Positions 21,807 to 34,499 are shown, counted from the first letter of the stretch. The stretch: 64,000 bases of DNA from Trichoderma breve (GCF_028502605.1 NC_079233.1:3348001-3412000), one strand, 5' to 3'. The notes: a model not told the origin generated them from the sequence alone. Made by a program: numbers and translations.

Positions 21807-23570
21807 ATGGTCCGGTACGAGATCTTTGATGCCCGGGACCTGCTGGCCTTTCCCGGAGGCGACAACAGTACAGACACCGTCTTTGGAGGCATCCACTTCA
21901 ACCTCACCACCCTCGAGCACTGGAACTACACCTACTACAGCAATGGCACCCTGTCCAACAACTCCCGCTGCTATCTGACGTACGAGCCGTACCAGCCCCA
22001 GCTCCTCATCAGCAATGGAACCTTTATCAACGCCACCAAGTGTTACAGCGCCGTGGATCCAATTGGTGTTCGGGGCTACACGGGAATTGGCTTCGCGGCC
22101 GTGTATGCTGTTGGACTTATGCTCACGCTCACTGCTCTGGCCAAGCATGGCAGACTGTATCTACCCAAGGAAAAGCGCTTCTATCCAATTGGTCGCCGCT
22201 GGCAGTGGTATTGGGCTTGCTTTGTTTGCGCGTGCGCCTTGATCAGCCTCTTCACCAACATCGATATTGACCGTTACCATGTCGTGGAGCTTCCCATCAT
22301 TGTCACTTCCTTCTTCTGGTTCCTCATATGTCAGGGAACCATTGCGCTAGTCTGGGAATCAGTGAGGCACTGGGGAAGCTGGCAAGAGAGGCAGTTCATC
22401 GACCCCAATCCCTTTGTCTACCGCACCGACGACCGGCGCGCAAAGGTGGAGTTTTATCTGCCCTTGTGGTTCTACTTCTGGACCTGGATGGTGAGTTTCC
22501 CTTCCAATACCGTCAAATATCAAACCTACGTAAGGTCAGTTGCTTATCATGCCATGATATAGAACTTCTTCCTCGTTGTGCCTCGTGGCTGGTCGTTTGT
22601 GGAAATGCAACGATCCCCAGAGCAAACCCTCGCCAAGGCGATTCCCACTGCTACTGGAGCACGATTCAAGGCCGGCGCTTTCTGCCTTGTTATCGCTTGG
22701 GCTACAATCGTCTTTTCGCTTCGCCACTCAATCTACCACTACAAGCCGAAAAATCGTGGAGTGTTGAATCGTACATTGGGCCTTGTTAAGGCGATTCCGC
22801 TGCGCTTCGTCTTGACTATTCCACTCGCTGGCGCTCTTGTTGCTTACCAGGTGCTCATTTCCTTTAACTGGACCTTTTCCGTCATGCGCTACGGTGGAAT
22901 CGTGCCAGTCATATTTGCTTGGGGCTACGGCCCGTCGTTGCTAATCATCTTTGTGCAAGTCGCATATGGATTCGCAAGCCCCAATGAAGATAAGGCCTTG
23001 CTTGCGCAACGGCGACAGCGGGGTGAGACTATTGACCGGGAGCTTGGCATAGTTAAGAAGCCGGCATGGTGGAGGCGCGTCAGGGGTGATCACCTTATGA
23101 GCATGCGAGACAAGATTTCCCAAAATGTCAACGAGGTCGGAGGCAAGCGCGGACTCAGGGCCAGATTCGAAGATGAGGCGGAAAGAGAGCAAGACGACCC
23201 TGCGGCCAGCATCGAGATGAACAACATGTCTCAAAGGAACAACCCTCGGGTCGATAGGGCTGGCGTTGCGAACTTGTCATCCACAGGGCCGGACCGCTAC
23301 AACGGAAAGTCTGAGCGCCGACAGAATGAGCGAATGGTCGAGTCCGTTGCCGGTGTGCTCTTCCCCAACAGCCCGAGCGATATAGCAGCTGCCGAGAGGC
23401 TTCGGAGGATTGCCGAAATCTCGCAGGACGGACCTCCACCTTATCGGGATGAAGATCGGGGTCGCTCGTCCCGACACGGGGCAAGCAACGGACAGAGGAA
23501 CGGTAGTGCAGATACCACAAACTCGATTGCTGCCCCGCCCCAGCAAGTGAGAAGCATGCTAGACGTTTGA
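21807..23570 (+). CDS. DUF2434-type multi-pass membrane protein
   Basis: Two exons, 21807-22490 and 22563-23570, encode 563 residues. The intron (donor GTGAGT, acceptor ATAG) falls within a membrane segment between WTWM and NFFLV. The N-terminal 75 residues carry many N-glycosylation sequons (NST, NLT, NYT, NGT, NNS, NGT, NAT), implying a luminal or extracellular N-terminus. Seven or so hydrophobic segments follow, e.g. GFAAVYAVGLMLTLTALA, WYWACFVCACALISLF, IIVTSFFWFLICQGTIALV, FCLVIAWATIVFSLR and IVPVIFAWGYGPSLLIIF. The C-terminal 190 residues are hydrophilic and disordered with a PPPYRDEDRG motif. This layout matches fungal DUF2434 proteins; their function is unknown to me. Confidence 0.85.
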
Positions 23571-25143
23571 ACTCTTTTAACGACTGCTTTACGGGACGGC
23601 CAAATTGAATAATGCTTAATGAGTAAGTTTAGGATGATTAGAGTAATGACCAACTTGATGTGGAAATGGAAAACTCCAAAACAGGCCTGACGACAGCTAT
23701 TACATGCTGTTTGACTCGGGTTCGGGGTGGTGCTTTCATGATTATATACATGTACTACGCCGTAAATAGATTTCGAATGAAGCCTGGAATCATGACATGA
23801 TTCATCCTGCATGAGCGGCGACTGAGGTGTAATCCTATTATGCATACACCACCATGAATGATGCCGGCCCTTCTTGATACTAATACCTACATTAGTACTT
23901 GGGCATGGATGGCTACGGCTCGATCTTTTGATGGCTCCTCGCGCACGTGAACTCGAGATGCCGGCTTGCTACCCCCTTCTTTCTGCATCTGCATTGTACT
24001 ATTCAATAAAAGCACATGTCAATTCTTGGCGGCTTCTATCCTCTAATTTTGCCTTTTTTTGCTCTCTCTCTCTGCTCGTGTCGTACTTGTTTTGCCGGGG
24101 CCCTGCAAGAACCAACAGCTCTTTTGGCAAATGTGCAACCCGTATTATCCGCCCTGGTCACATGGCATTGCAAAAACGAGGAACAATGATGTCAGCTCCG
24201 AAGACTCCCGTCGAACGAACATGGAGAATTCGGGAGGATGGGTGGGTGGGTAAGAAAGGAACCTTGAACTTTGATGGATTGGATGGGATGGCAATCTACC
24301 GGGAACTGCATGCCAAACCCTCCCTTTTTGTGTACCTTATATTAGCTCGAAGCCTCGTGGTCAAATCGACGTAGAGACCTAGGCTCGGTTCTTCCAAGTA
24401 GAGTTTCCGAATGGACGTCGGCTGATGAACCATATCTGTCTGTTCGTATCGATTAAAGCCGGTCGGTGATATACGGCTTTCTAATATTTATGAGTTCAAT
24501 ACCGTCTGTCTGTCTACTTTGATCATTGGCCATTGCACTTTGTAACTTTTCCTCTTCGATATTTGGATGCTGACGAGGGGCAGATTTTCTTGAATATACT
24601 TGTACCACCGTAAGCAGAACGCCAGTGTTCTTTGGCAGAGGGATGAAAGGCGAGCGGTGACACAGAGTTGACAGAGCGACGGACTTATGACATGGATATG
24701 ATGGGATGTTTCGTGTTTCCCTTCTGAAAGGGACGGTTGGTTCCATGGTGCTAACCGATTGCAAAGATTACTTCAAACCTTGAAACCCTTGGTAGCACAG
24801 CTTTTTGTAAGTTGGCTCGTACCTACATGCATGGGGTCTATCTATCTGCCGAAGGTATGACTATGATGCAAGCAGCGGTTCCGGATATTCGGTCGATACA
24901 ATGGCGCGACCTGCTTGGACAATGCCACTTCGTGTAGCTTACACAATCCGCGCATGCAGGTATTCGTACAGTTACCTAAGGTGTTCTATGCTTGATGCGG
25001 CGCCAGACTGGTGCTCGTACCTGTAAGGCGAGAGATTGTGGGGGGTAGATGCCCGTCCCGGGGCTTCTGAGACAGAGCCTCTGATCTGATGATGCACATC
25101 GTTTGAAGAAAGAAAACCGATGAGCGATAACCAGGGTGTTTTG

Positions 25144-25160
25144 GTGTGTGTGTGTGTGTG
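25144..25160 (+). repeat. (GT)n microsatellite
   Basis: Seventeen bases of uninterrupted GT dinucleotide in the gene-free region. Confidence 0.95.
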
Positions 25161-26087
25161 CTGGAGAAAAGCTCGCTTGCTCGGCACGCTCCATGCCTGC
25201 TATCCACATGCTCGTATGGATGGAGATGCTATGTATATTTATATCGCACTCCCATGTCTATAATGCTCCATACTGCTAGTATCATAGGATTTACATGCAT
25301 CGTCAACGTGATGCACACGCATTTATTAGCTCACATACGAGTACACAGGGTATAATACGGCATATATTCTTCCCCTACGCATGTAAAAACGGCAAATCCT
25401 CCCACGCGCATTCATTCCTCCACCAACGCGCGAAAATATGCTTCTCCCTTGCTTGCCCGCGTGCACACACATTGGCACTTGAAACGAGAAACTCGACCAT
25501 TCTCACACTCTCGAATGTCGTCCAAAACCGATACATCACTTGCATGGGGGCTGCGAAAAGAAATTATGGGGAACCCCCAAGCCATGGTTAGGCGCCCACG
25601 ACTAGCAGCTAAAGAGAAAGGCTGCTAGGTGCTTGTTAGCGTAGGCATCAAGAGCCATGTGGAGAAAAGCTGTCCTCAAGTTTTTGAAGCTGTTTCTTCC
25701 CAAGGGCAGACAAGGTTTGCACTACCAAGCGGCCACTTTTTTGTTTTTTTGTATTTTATCTTTTTTTTTTTCCTTTTCCTTTTTCTTCTGTGAATGACTC
25801 TTGGGTGCATAAGACGGGGCTCCAGGTACAAGTCATGCTGCTTTTGCTGTTGGAAGGGGCTGGGAGGGGTTCCGCTTCTTTGCTCCGTATCAGTGCGTGC
25901 TTGTCGGGCTCGCTCTTGGGCGGTAATGGACCACACGGCCAGCTCAGTCAATCACATCACGGTTGGGTTTTGCACGAGTAAGTTAGGATGTAGGTACCTG
26001 CCTAGTACCTTGGCTGTTATCACAAGCCTGCACGAGGTAGCATCGAGGTACTCGTACCTGTATTTCTTTGCAAGCATTGGATTGGAT

Positions 26088-26106
26088 TCAATCAATCAAT
26101 CAATCA
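26088..26106 (+). repeat. (TCAA)n microsatellite
   Basis: Nearly five perfect TCAA units in the gene-free region. Confidence 0.95.
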
Positions 26107-28344
26107 CAGCAGAACCGTGCTCTATCTCGTACGGCAGCGGACAGGGACATGGTACATGTAAGTCACCTACCTAAGTTACAAAAGGCAGTAGAGACCTGCC
26201 AGATCCAGGAATGCAGAATCTCCATGCTGCTGCAACAGTCCAGGCACAGTACGGCACATGCATGCACTCCTCTGGCTTGTCGCTCGTTTGTCCATTCAGT
26301 TCACTCTGTGCTGCTGTACGAGTACCATACTTCTTCAGCAGATAAAGTACCTGTGAGACGATGGGAGTTCTGCATGTATGTACGACCGCAGTACCGTCAG
26401 AAAAGAAGAAGGGCAAAAAGCGCCCTTTTGAGGGCCCTGGAAAGCGGGCGTCGCTAGCCATGCCGCTGGGGCCCCACGCCATCTTTCAGCAGGAGGCTTG
26501 CCCACTGGATTGCCGTCAATGTACCTGGGCCGCGCACGCTAAGGTGTGCGCAGATGACCTGTACCTTACGTCGGCCCCTCTCGACTACGTCAGTCGCTGC
26601 CACTAGCTCGCCCAAGTACCCTTGCCCGGCCGCTCTGGTGTCGAGGTACTTTACTTTGATGTACGAGTTGACAGACTTTCTGCATCTTTTTTTAGGCGCC
26701 TGCGTGGCCTCCTTCTCGCCATGCCCGCGGAACACGCAGCAGCCAAACCTTCAATCTTGTGTGGCATGCCAGCTACTCTGCATGCTTCCTAGTAGCCATA
26801 CTATCGACAGTTGACTTTTTGCTGCCCTTTCGCCCTTTGGCATGCCATTTTCCCACTTCCCCGCCTGGAGCTTATTGACACGGCAAAAGTATGCACAAAA
26901 GTATCGCGTCCGCCATCTCCGGCGGATCCCCCGGTCAAAGCGAGCGAGCTGTGACGCTGCGGTGCCTCTCGTCATCCTGCCTTGCTGGCCTGGTGTGTTT
27001 CAAGCTTCTCGTACAAGTACTCATAGAGCAGGTAGCGAGCCAAACCGCTCGTATCAGAAATCGCAGGGCGCCGACGGAGCTCGCATCGCATTGCGACTAC
27101 TCGTACAGTACCTTGTCCATAATAGAGTGGGCGAGTAGCAGGGCGCTGCCACGAGTCACATGAATGCACATTCTCTGCTGTCCGCCGGTAGCGCGCTGCG
27201 ATCTGTCTGCAGTTTGCGCCTCAGACAAGGATTCCGTCCTTCCCGAAGAGGACAGACGAGGCCAAGCCCCAACTGCGCAGCAAAAAGTTGTCTGGGCATG
27301 GACATACTTGTACGAGTCTAGGTTCTGATGTGGCAGCTTAGAGCAAAGGTATGGTGCCTTGGCCCATTGCAGGTATCCTCAAGTACATGCTACCTGATGA
27401 GCATCAGCCGCTGCGTGGCAGAGGCTGCCAGATTGCCTTTGTCTTTGTTCTCGACAAAGTGCATCTTGAGCATCCACAGACCAAGCTGTCTTCAGCTAGG
27501 TACCCGACGAGTTTGCAAAGTTGTGGTCTTGTGCCAAAACGGCCTTGCGTATAGCCTCACACGCAGGTACTGTATACCGGGTGCATACGGGCTCGGATGC
27601 CAAAAATGAAGAAGAACAGCAGCCCTTCGGAACCTTGGGTCGATAAATGTGTGCCCATCGCTACGAGCTTGGTTGGCGCCCTGCCCTGCCAATCCGGATC
27701 CGGACTCCACCGAGGGTCGCGCCGTCTGGTCTGGGGGAGAAAAAGGCGAGCAAGCCAGAGACAAGCCATCGCCACACGGTGCCCCTGCTTGTCTTCGATT
27801 TCGCCGTCGGCAAGCTCAGGGCGTTGTGCGTCTGGCTGGCTTGACCTTGGTCCGAACAGGAATCTAATCCATCCGTGCGGTAACAAGGTGTAAGTATTCG
27901 TATGTGAGCGAGCTGAATGAAGCACAGTATCATAATACTTCGAATGTACTTGTGGGTATGCAGTCGACGGCTCTTGGATATCAAATTCAAATCGAATCGT
28001 GCCTAGAGACAGAGTAAGTCATTAGTTAGCCATCCAGAAGCAACTAGCCCACCAGGCACGCATCGTTGTGTCACCGATCGCAGGGTCTGGCGGCCCCCCT
28101 GCCTGCTGCTGGACTCGTCGATGCTGTCGCTGGTCTGCTCAGCTGTCGCTGCGTCCTTGGTTTCCGATTCTGATCCTGGCGATCGTCCAATGGGGCGGCC
28201 GCAACGAGGTCTGCTCAGTGGCCAGGGTGGTCCGAACCTGGCCACCGTTGCTGCTAGCGGAGGTGCATGGCCCAGCGCTAGATCCTTAGGACTGGCACCA
28301 TGCTCAACTCAACTGGACTCAACCTGATTGCCATCAGTGCCATC

Positions 28345-28396
28345 CCATCCACAATCCACATCCACAGTCCACAATCCACAATCCACCCCATCCCAC
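28345..28396 (+). repeat. Degenerate ATCCACA tandem repeat
   Basis: Six or so units of the type ATCCACA, CATCCACA and GTCCACA in direct order, upstream of the C2H2 factor's leader. Confidence 0.85.
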
Positions 28397-29343
28397 GGCC
28401 GCAACCAGCGACGCCTCAGGCAACAGACGAGACTGGAGACTGTGAGAGGCACCAGGTTCGTTCGACGCTGTCGTCGGCTAGCGGCAAAGTACCCAGAGCG
28501 TGCGCAGCAGGTCACTGCCGGTGCTAGCAGCCACTACTTTTCAGCGTGCCATAGCACCACTCCAGTACCTGGCTGTCGCCGCACTGGTACGAGTACCTAC
28601 CTCCTCGCCCGCGCTGCTCCGGCCGTACCTGGCACGCACAACAGCTAGCCCTGAGCGAAAGTTGAGGCGCCATTCTATCGTCTCACGCAGCCACTACCTT
28701 GCCTCTATTGGTCATCAATCCATTCCCCAAGTCGAGCTTCTTTGCCTTTTGCTACCCCGAAAGCCCAAAGTTACAAGCACAAGCTTTCTGGCCGCCCTTG
28801 CAACCTTGCAACCTTACCTTTAGTTGCCCCCTTGTCCTTCCTGACCTTCCGCCTCCGCCTCCCTTGCTGACCTCAAACATCCCCACCATCTTTTTCCCCT
28901 CCCCCTCGGCCCTACTTCAGCCTTCTTGCCCATTGCCTTGGCTCAGCAACTGCAACTCCAGCTCCAACCACCAGCTTCGTGGAATCTGCTTCCGGTCCCT
29001 CGCAACGCCTGTCCAGACCACCACAGTCGCCTGCCAAGCTGCCAACAATCTCGTCTTATCTCGTTCGGCTTCATCCAAATTTTTGGAGAGCCTGACTCTG
29101 TCTGCATCGCAGCCTTGCTTTGGGAAAGACGAAAGACCCGATCCCCAAGTGCGAGTACGTACAGGCAGTGACAAGCGCCACCTTGTTTTACCCTGCTCTC
29201 TTGCGTAATCGGTTCTGCGTTGCATCACTCCTCTCGCAAACCTCCTCCCCTTCCGACTTGCACGACACTGCCGAGTTGACGGCCTGCAAGTCTGCCGATA
29301 CCACTCGCCATCATCACCGCGTGGTCGCCTCGCTGCGCCCATC

Positions 29344-31531
29344 ATGGCGGCTGCGTTTCGCCCTGTCAACACCCCACTAGCAGCGGAAATTTCCAGGCAG
29401 GACATCATGTCACCGAAAAACTCGTCCCCTCGCCCCAGCACAGCGCCGCAGTCTCAGCTACAGCCCGGACACTCACACTCGCCCGACGATGGCAAGACGC
29501 CAACCCGAGCGTCCTTTAACAGCATCAACATGGCCAGCCAGAGACCCTTGCCGCCGAGTCCGTTTCCCCAGGTGACGCCCGTAGCTGAGTCTCCCGAGGA
29601 TGCACTCCACCACGATGGCTCGCAGCACTCCAAGTCGCCCAACCGAAACTCGCTGGACGTAGACATGGACGACTCGGATGGAGACATGGCCGACGATGGT
29701 GCCGGCTCCGATGGCGAGAGCGTGAATGCGGATGGAACAAGATCGAACAAGAAGAAGAAGTCCCAGCGCTTCTACTGCACTGACTACCCACCATGCAACC
29801 TGAGCTTCACAAGGAGCGAGCACTTGGCTAGGCATATCCGGTACGTCAATTAACGCCCCGATCTTGTTTCTTTGCTTTCTCTCTCTTTGAGTTCTCAAAT
29901 ATCGCTAACGATATACTAGAAAACACACCGGAGAGCGGCCTTTCCAGTGCCACTGTTCCAGGCGATTCTCGAGGCTGGATAACCTAAGGCAGCATGCCCA
30001 AACTGTCCATGTCAATGAAGATATCCCCATCGACTCTCTTGCGGCTACTGGTTCGAGATTTCAGCGGCAGATTAGGACCGATAGGGTTCGTCAAGCTGGT
30101 AACAGGGCGAGGGCCTCCACTGGTGGCAGCGCCGGCGGCCCCGTTCGAGGACATTCAAAGTCTCTCTCAACCTCTAGCATTTCCAGCATCGCGTCTGTGG
30201 CATCGGCCTACAGTCCCCAGAATGATCCTCGTCGACGGCCTCCTCCTCTCGTCATGGCAGCTGATCCCCGCTCCAGACTATCTCTGGAATCCTACCGTAG
30301 CAGCACCGACAGTACCTTTTCCTACCGACCTCAGTCTCCCGGAGATTTCAGCACGCCAACATCTGCCACGTTTTCAACGGCTCAAAGCAGTCCTCGATGG
30401 GGATCTAGCGTGGCGTCTCCGGCGTCTCACTCGCACTCGCGATCTCAGAGCATGTACGTCGTGGGTTCTCGGACTCCCGGTCGTCGGTTGAGCGTTCCCT
30501 CAGGAGCCAACCCCTTCCAGTACAGCCAGGTTCAACCTCCAGGCCGCTCAACTGTTGGACCCCCGCTCATGAACAGCTCTCACGCTGCTGCCTTTCAACC
30601 TCCGAATGCGAATCTGGTTTCTTCGCCAATCGTTTCGCCTTCTGTGTTTTCTGGTAGAAGAGAGTCTATTGCAAGCAGCACAGGCGAGGAAGCATGGCGG
30701 CGGCGAACCTGGCACCCTGATAGCCGTAGCTTTGGCAGCACTGCACAGCTAAACGCTGCTCTCAGCCAATCCGTGCGGCCAAATCCCCCGCCACCTATCG
30801 CGAATCCCACAGGCCCGCAGTCCAACCTTCGCCTTCCAGGTATCGAGTCTTTTGATCCTCTTCCTCGTTCAGCCTCACCCCCAAGGCGTAACGCATCTCC
30901 CATGAGCGTTGACCCCGAGCCCGCTCTGCGACCACCAGTGATGGAGGCCATACAAGCTGATGAGAGGCGGAATCTCAACATGTATGACGTCAGCTTGCAG
31001 CGCGGTTTAGGTCGTCTTGACATAGGACACAAGACTCCCCCTCGCGACAGCGCCGGGATGTGGGCGTCTGAAGTCCATAAGGCGGTCCAAAGCAAGGTCG
31101 ATCAGGCACGCCTGAACCCGCCAACGGTCCGATTTGAAGAGCAGCCCAGGCCAAGCCACCAGGTCCAGCCTTCAGCCCCTCCAAGTCGATCCTTTCACCA
31201 GCATACCATGTCTGCTCCTACCCTCGCTAGAGAACCAAGGGGCCATGGGTGGCATCAATCTCCTCAAGACATGCGGGACCCCCGTGTAGATCGAATGGTG
31301 CATCCCAACTTCAATGGTTTCGCCGGCTTTCCAGCACGAGAGCCTCAAGAGCACCCACAACAGCAGCATTACCATCAGCAACAACCGCTTCAGCAGCAAC
31401 AAATGCAACAACAACAGCAGCAGCAACGCCAACAACAGGAGCGTTCGAACAACCCTGATTCATTGAGGCGACTTGAAGCTTTGGTGGCCGTCGCTACCAG
31501 TGAAGGCTCCAATACTGCCGCCGCCTATTAA
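29344..31531 (+). CDS. C2H2 zinc-finger transcription factor (Usv1/Rgm1/Rsv1 type)
   Basis: Two exons, 29344-29840 and 29920-31531, encode 702 residues; the intron (GTACGT, branch GCTAAC, acceptor CTAG) splits the HIR-KH junction of finger 1. Residues 1-140 are Ser/Pro-rich and acidic ([19 protein letters not shown]). Two tandem fingers follow at about 143-195: the first C-x5-C-x12-H-x3-H (with [13 protein letters not shown]), then a TGERPF linker, then [18 protein letters not shown] with only one residue between its cysteines. The DNA-contact helices resemble yeast Usv1/Rgm1 and fission yeast Rsv1, regulators of carbon-starvation and stress genes. The remainder is Ser/Pro-rich and disordered, with a polyglutamine stretch near the end. 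Targets in this fungus are unknown. Confidence 0.88.
31358..31440 (+). repeat. Polyglutamine-coding CAR repeat
   Basis: CAA/CAG codons with interspersed His and Met encode a Gln-rich run ([19 protein letters not shown] and onward) near the C-terminus of the C2H2 factor. Mixed CAA and CAG codons lower the slippage rate. Confidence 0.9.
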
Positions 31532-32869
31532 ACTGGCTGATTTATTTATTTTGATGGGAGCCGGTGCTTCTGCTGGCCCCAGTATCATGATATCAAGTAC
31601 TAGCACTACCTTTGACAATCTCTCTTCCGCCCCGGAACAAGTCATTTCAGCGATGATTCTGGCCTTTTTATGCAACGTTTACGTTAATCTTGCTATTTGA
31701 TGATATCCTTGCTTTTCTGAGCAGCCTTTGAGAACATGCTTTGATGCCGGCCTTCAATCGCTATTTTCGCATATCGGCTATGTACTTTTGCTTTTTTCTC
31801 GAAACATCGAGGTCGGGAGTTTTGTTTTTCTCTCATCGCCACTTTTCATAACTCACGAACCACCCATGATGGAACCTGGGTTGCAGCACACAGTATGCGA
31901 ACTTCTTCTTTTGCATTCTCGGTCTTTCAACACCGTCGCTCTCTCACATTATCTGATAAAGTTGGCTGTTCTTTCTTTTTGGGGGCGTTTATTTTGCGAA
32001 ACAGCTGTGTTTGTGACATTGTTTGATATCCTTGTATGTACTCTTTGTTTTCAGGGGGGCTACTTGACTACCTATGATGAGGTTTTTGACGTTTGTACCA
32101 AATGGACTGGATATGGCAGGCATCCTTGCGCAGCCGGCGCCAATTGAGTTTCACATACGAAGTGACTGAAAGACGAAAGTCTTTGCAGTGCTGGGCTACG
32201 GCGACATTATTACCAGGAGATCTGGTTCTAATGAATTGATACCCTTTGAGCTTTGACCGCGTTCGGAGCGTGTCACATCCTGTTCTTTTGCGATTATCAC
32301 CAGGGTTTTCTTTTAGTTTACTGTTCTTGATTTGATAACTGCCCGGTGTCTTTGGGGATAGCCATGGACTTTTATTTAGAGCCAATGCATGTTAGGTGTA
32401 CTGGAGATTAAATGGGAAATTTGACAAATCACAAATGGCATGGAAGGTTTTCCGACTGGGTGCAATCTGTGGAGTGAGTGATGAAGATTAACAAGTAGCC
32501 CCAAGTTGGTTGCCTTACCTAGCAGAGCCCAGCGTCTCGTGGAGGCTCATCTGAAATTGGGAACTATCAACATACTTACCCTGTGTGTATAGTAGGTTAG
32601 ATATATCTACGAGCATACGTAGGTAGATATATATATTTCAAAGTCCTAAGAAGTGTGTCTTGTAATTGTGATATATTGGATATATATTTCACTTGTAGTC
32701 ATTGGTATAAATGGAAATGAAAGTGCTGCCTCCTGATCAAAAGATCCAATTGGATATATATTTACACATAAGTGTCACTCTCCTATATCTCGCTCCTACT
32801 GTTGAGACTACCTAGTACTCTCTTTTCTTTCTCCTCTATGAACAAGCTCCCTCTTCCTATACCCTTTGC
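31532..32869. other. Convergent intergenic region, AT-rich near 32.6 kb
   Basis: 1.34 kb between the C2H2 factor and the NmrA-like gene. Bases 32590-32790 are TA-rich with two copies of TTGGATATATATTT (32676-32689 and 32750-32763). The ORF at 31728-32147 is not supported as a gene. Confidence 0.55.
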
Positions 32870-33826
32870 CTATTTCTCAGCAGTTGAACCATAGAGATTC
32901 TTGATAGTAACATCAAACTCCTCGGGCCGCCGCCCTAATAGCTGCTCCAGGGTCGACGACACATGTGCAGTTTCTCCCGCACGAATGGCGTCCCACGCAG
33001 TTGCCCAGGTTCGAGAGAGAGAGTTGCATCCAAACTTTGCGGCGACCTGCGGCTGGGCGGTGTATTCATCCACAGTGACTTGGCGGATGGTCAATTCTCT
33101 ACCCGCCACGGTGGAGAGCAACTTGACGGTGTCGGCAAGAGACCATTCTCGAGGCCCGGTGAGGACTACGAGCTTGTTCTTCCAAGGAAAGCTGGCTGAG
33201 TCTTGGTAGTGCTGGGCAATTAGATTTGCGGAGGCTTCGCCTAGCTCATCACGCTTGGCCCAGCTTATGCCGGGGCCGGAACCGTCATGGGGAATGAGAA
33301 TCTCGGTGGTGGATGTATCTCTCAAGTCCAAAAAGGCGGTGTAAATGGGGAATGATTCGTGATAGAGCCCTTCCCTGATGGAAGTCCACGAGAAGCTGGG
33401 ATCCTGGTCGGCGAGTTTCCGCAGATGAGCCTCGGTGTCAAGATGGGCGCCCATGACCTCTGCCAGCGTGGTGCTCTTGTCAGGCAGAGCAAAAGCAAGA
33501 GACGAGTAAAAGACATGCTTTACACCGGCTCTGTGAGCGGCATCGAGGGCTGGAATATGCAGTCCTGTGCGGTACTCGTGGACGTGGCTGGGGTAGGAGA
33601 TGAGGAACAGGGTGTTGATGCCCTGGAAAGCGGCTTCGAGTTCAGAGGGCGAAGCTTCGTATGAGGCTTGACGAAGATGGACGCCTTGATCTTTGTAGAT
33701 TTGGGGAGTCTTTTCTGGGTAGCGGGAGATGAGGACGACGTTGGAGGCGGGCACGGCTTTGAGGAGGTGGGTGTAAGTGCTGGTGCCGAGACCTCCAGAG
33801 GCGGGGAAGATGCCAATGGTCGACAT
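32870..33826 (-). CDS. NmrA-like NAD(P)-binding oxidoreductase
   Basis: Single exon of 318 residues. The N-terminus MSTIGIFPASGGLGTSTYTH carries a Rossmann GxxGxxG-type loop (ASGGLGT), followed by VVLISRYPEK, where an Arg after the second strand suggests NADP preference. The segment FYSSLAFALPDK replaces the classic YxxxK catalytic motif, as in atypical short-chain dehydrogenases of the NmrA / quinone oxidoreductase 2 (YtfG) group. The C-terminal part (FGCNSLSRTWATAWDAIRAG, ending EFDVTIKNLYG) matches the substrate-side lobe. Members are redox sensors or NAD(P)H:quinone reductases; the actual activity is unknown. It shares a 673-nt divergent promoter with the ZIP transporter. Confidence 0.88.
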   Translation of the reverse strand: MSTIGIFPASGGLGTSTYTHLLKAVPASNVVLISRYPEKTPQIYKDQGVHLRQASYEASPSELEAAFQGINTLFLISYPSHVHEYRTGLHIPALDAAHRAGVKHVFYSSLAFALPDKSTTLAEVMGAHLDTEAHLRKLADQDPSFSWTSIREGLYHESFPIYTAFLDLRDTSTTEILIPHDGSGPGISWAKRDELGEASANLIAQHYQDSASFPWKNKLVVLTGPREWSLADTVKLLSTVAGRELTIRQVTVDEYTAQPQVAAKFGCNSLSRTWATAWDAIRAGETAHVSSTLEQLLGRRPEEFDVTIKNLYGSTAEK

Positions 33827-34499
33827 TGTGATGGTGAATGATTTGGGCTGTATGTGTCTGATATCAAGTTGGATTCTTTGTGAAGTGATTAAAATGGTGA
33901 ATGGTATAGTAATAAGTGGTGTTTAGGTATATTGAGATGCAATTCTGTCATGGCTACGGGATTGGCTCGGAGATTCTGTCCAAATATTAATAATGTCGCC
34001 GGCATTGGCTACAAAGGTACAATGACGTATGCAACAATCCGGAATTAGATGATGAAATGAAGCAAGTGTGAAGCTGCAGTAAGTAACAAGACGACACTCG
34101 AGAAATGAAGCTCTCAAAAGACCGAGTAACGTGACAACATCAAATGTTTACTTGGCGTTGTTTTAGGCAGTCTCCCCCTTATTTTAGAACCTGTACGTTT
34201 TGTTTCAGTGGCGCAGATGCTGTCCGGAGCTCGCGGGCTTGGGAACGCGCGTGTTGAGCCTCAGCCGAGGATTAGGCGCGAAGGGGTTGCTTCTTGTCTA
34301 TTGTCGTACCAAATTCAAACCACGGACCACGTACTTACTCCCTGTTCATGATCTGGCTGTTTTGATGCACCAAGTGAATTGCGCAAGGAGTTCGCTTTAG
34401 AGCTTTCTGTACGCTAGAGATTGACTCCCGGGGCATCCATCAGCCTTTTCGCCCAATGCCCAGCGGGTCAGACTGCAAAGGCCAAGCGAGACACTCGAT
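33827..34499. other. Divergent promoter region (NmrA-like / ZIP)
   Basis: 673 nt of non-coding sequence. No clear zinc-response element found by eye. Confidence 0.55.

Larger units (their letters stand above)
23571..29343. other. 5.8 kb gene-free region upstream of the C2H2 factor
   Basis: The longest non-coding stretch in the window. None of the ORFs inside has family similarity, splice continuity or convincing codon bias. It holds a GT microsatellite (25144-25160), a TCAA repeat (26088-26106), an ATCCACA-type repeat (28345-28396), five copies of the 8-mer TACTCGTA or its complement between 25336 and 28595, and a pyrimidine-rich leader from about 28700 to 29340. Possible roles are a long promoter with a long 5' leader, a non-coding transcript, or a gene I cannot recognise. 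Confidence 0.55.

Noticed and set aside
23874..24374. 166-codon ORF after the DUF2434 gene
   Set aside because: No domain and no splice continuity; the sequence changes character along its length, as chance frames do.
28699..29208. 169-codon Pro/Ser/Leu-rich ORF ahead of the C2H2 factor
   Set aside because: Translation of a pyrimidine-rich leader; most likely 5' untranslated sequence.
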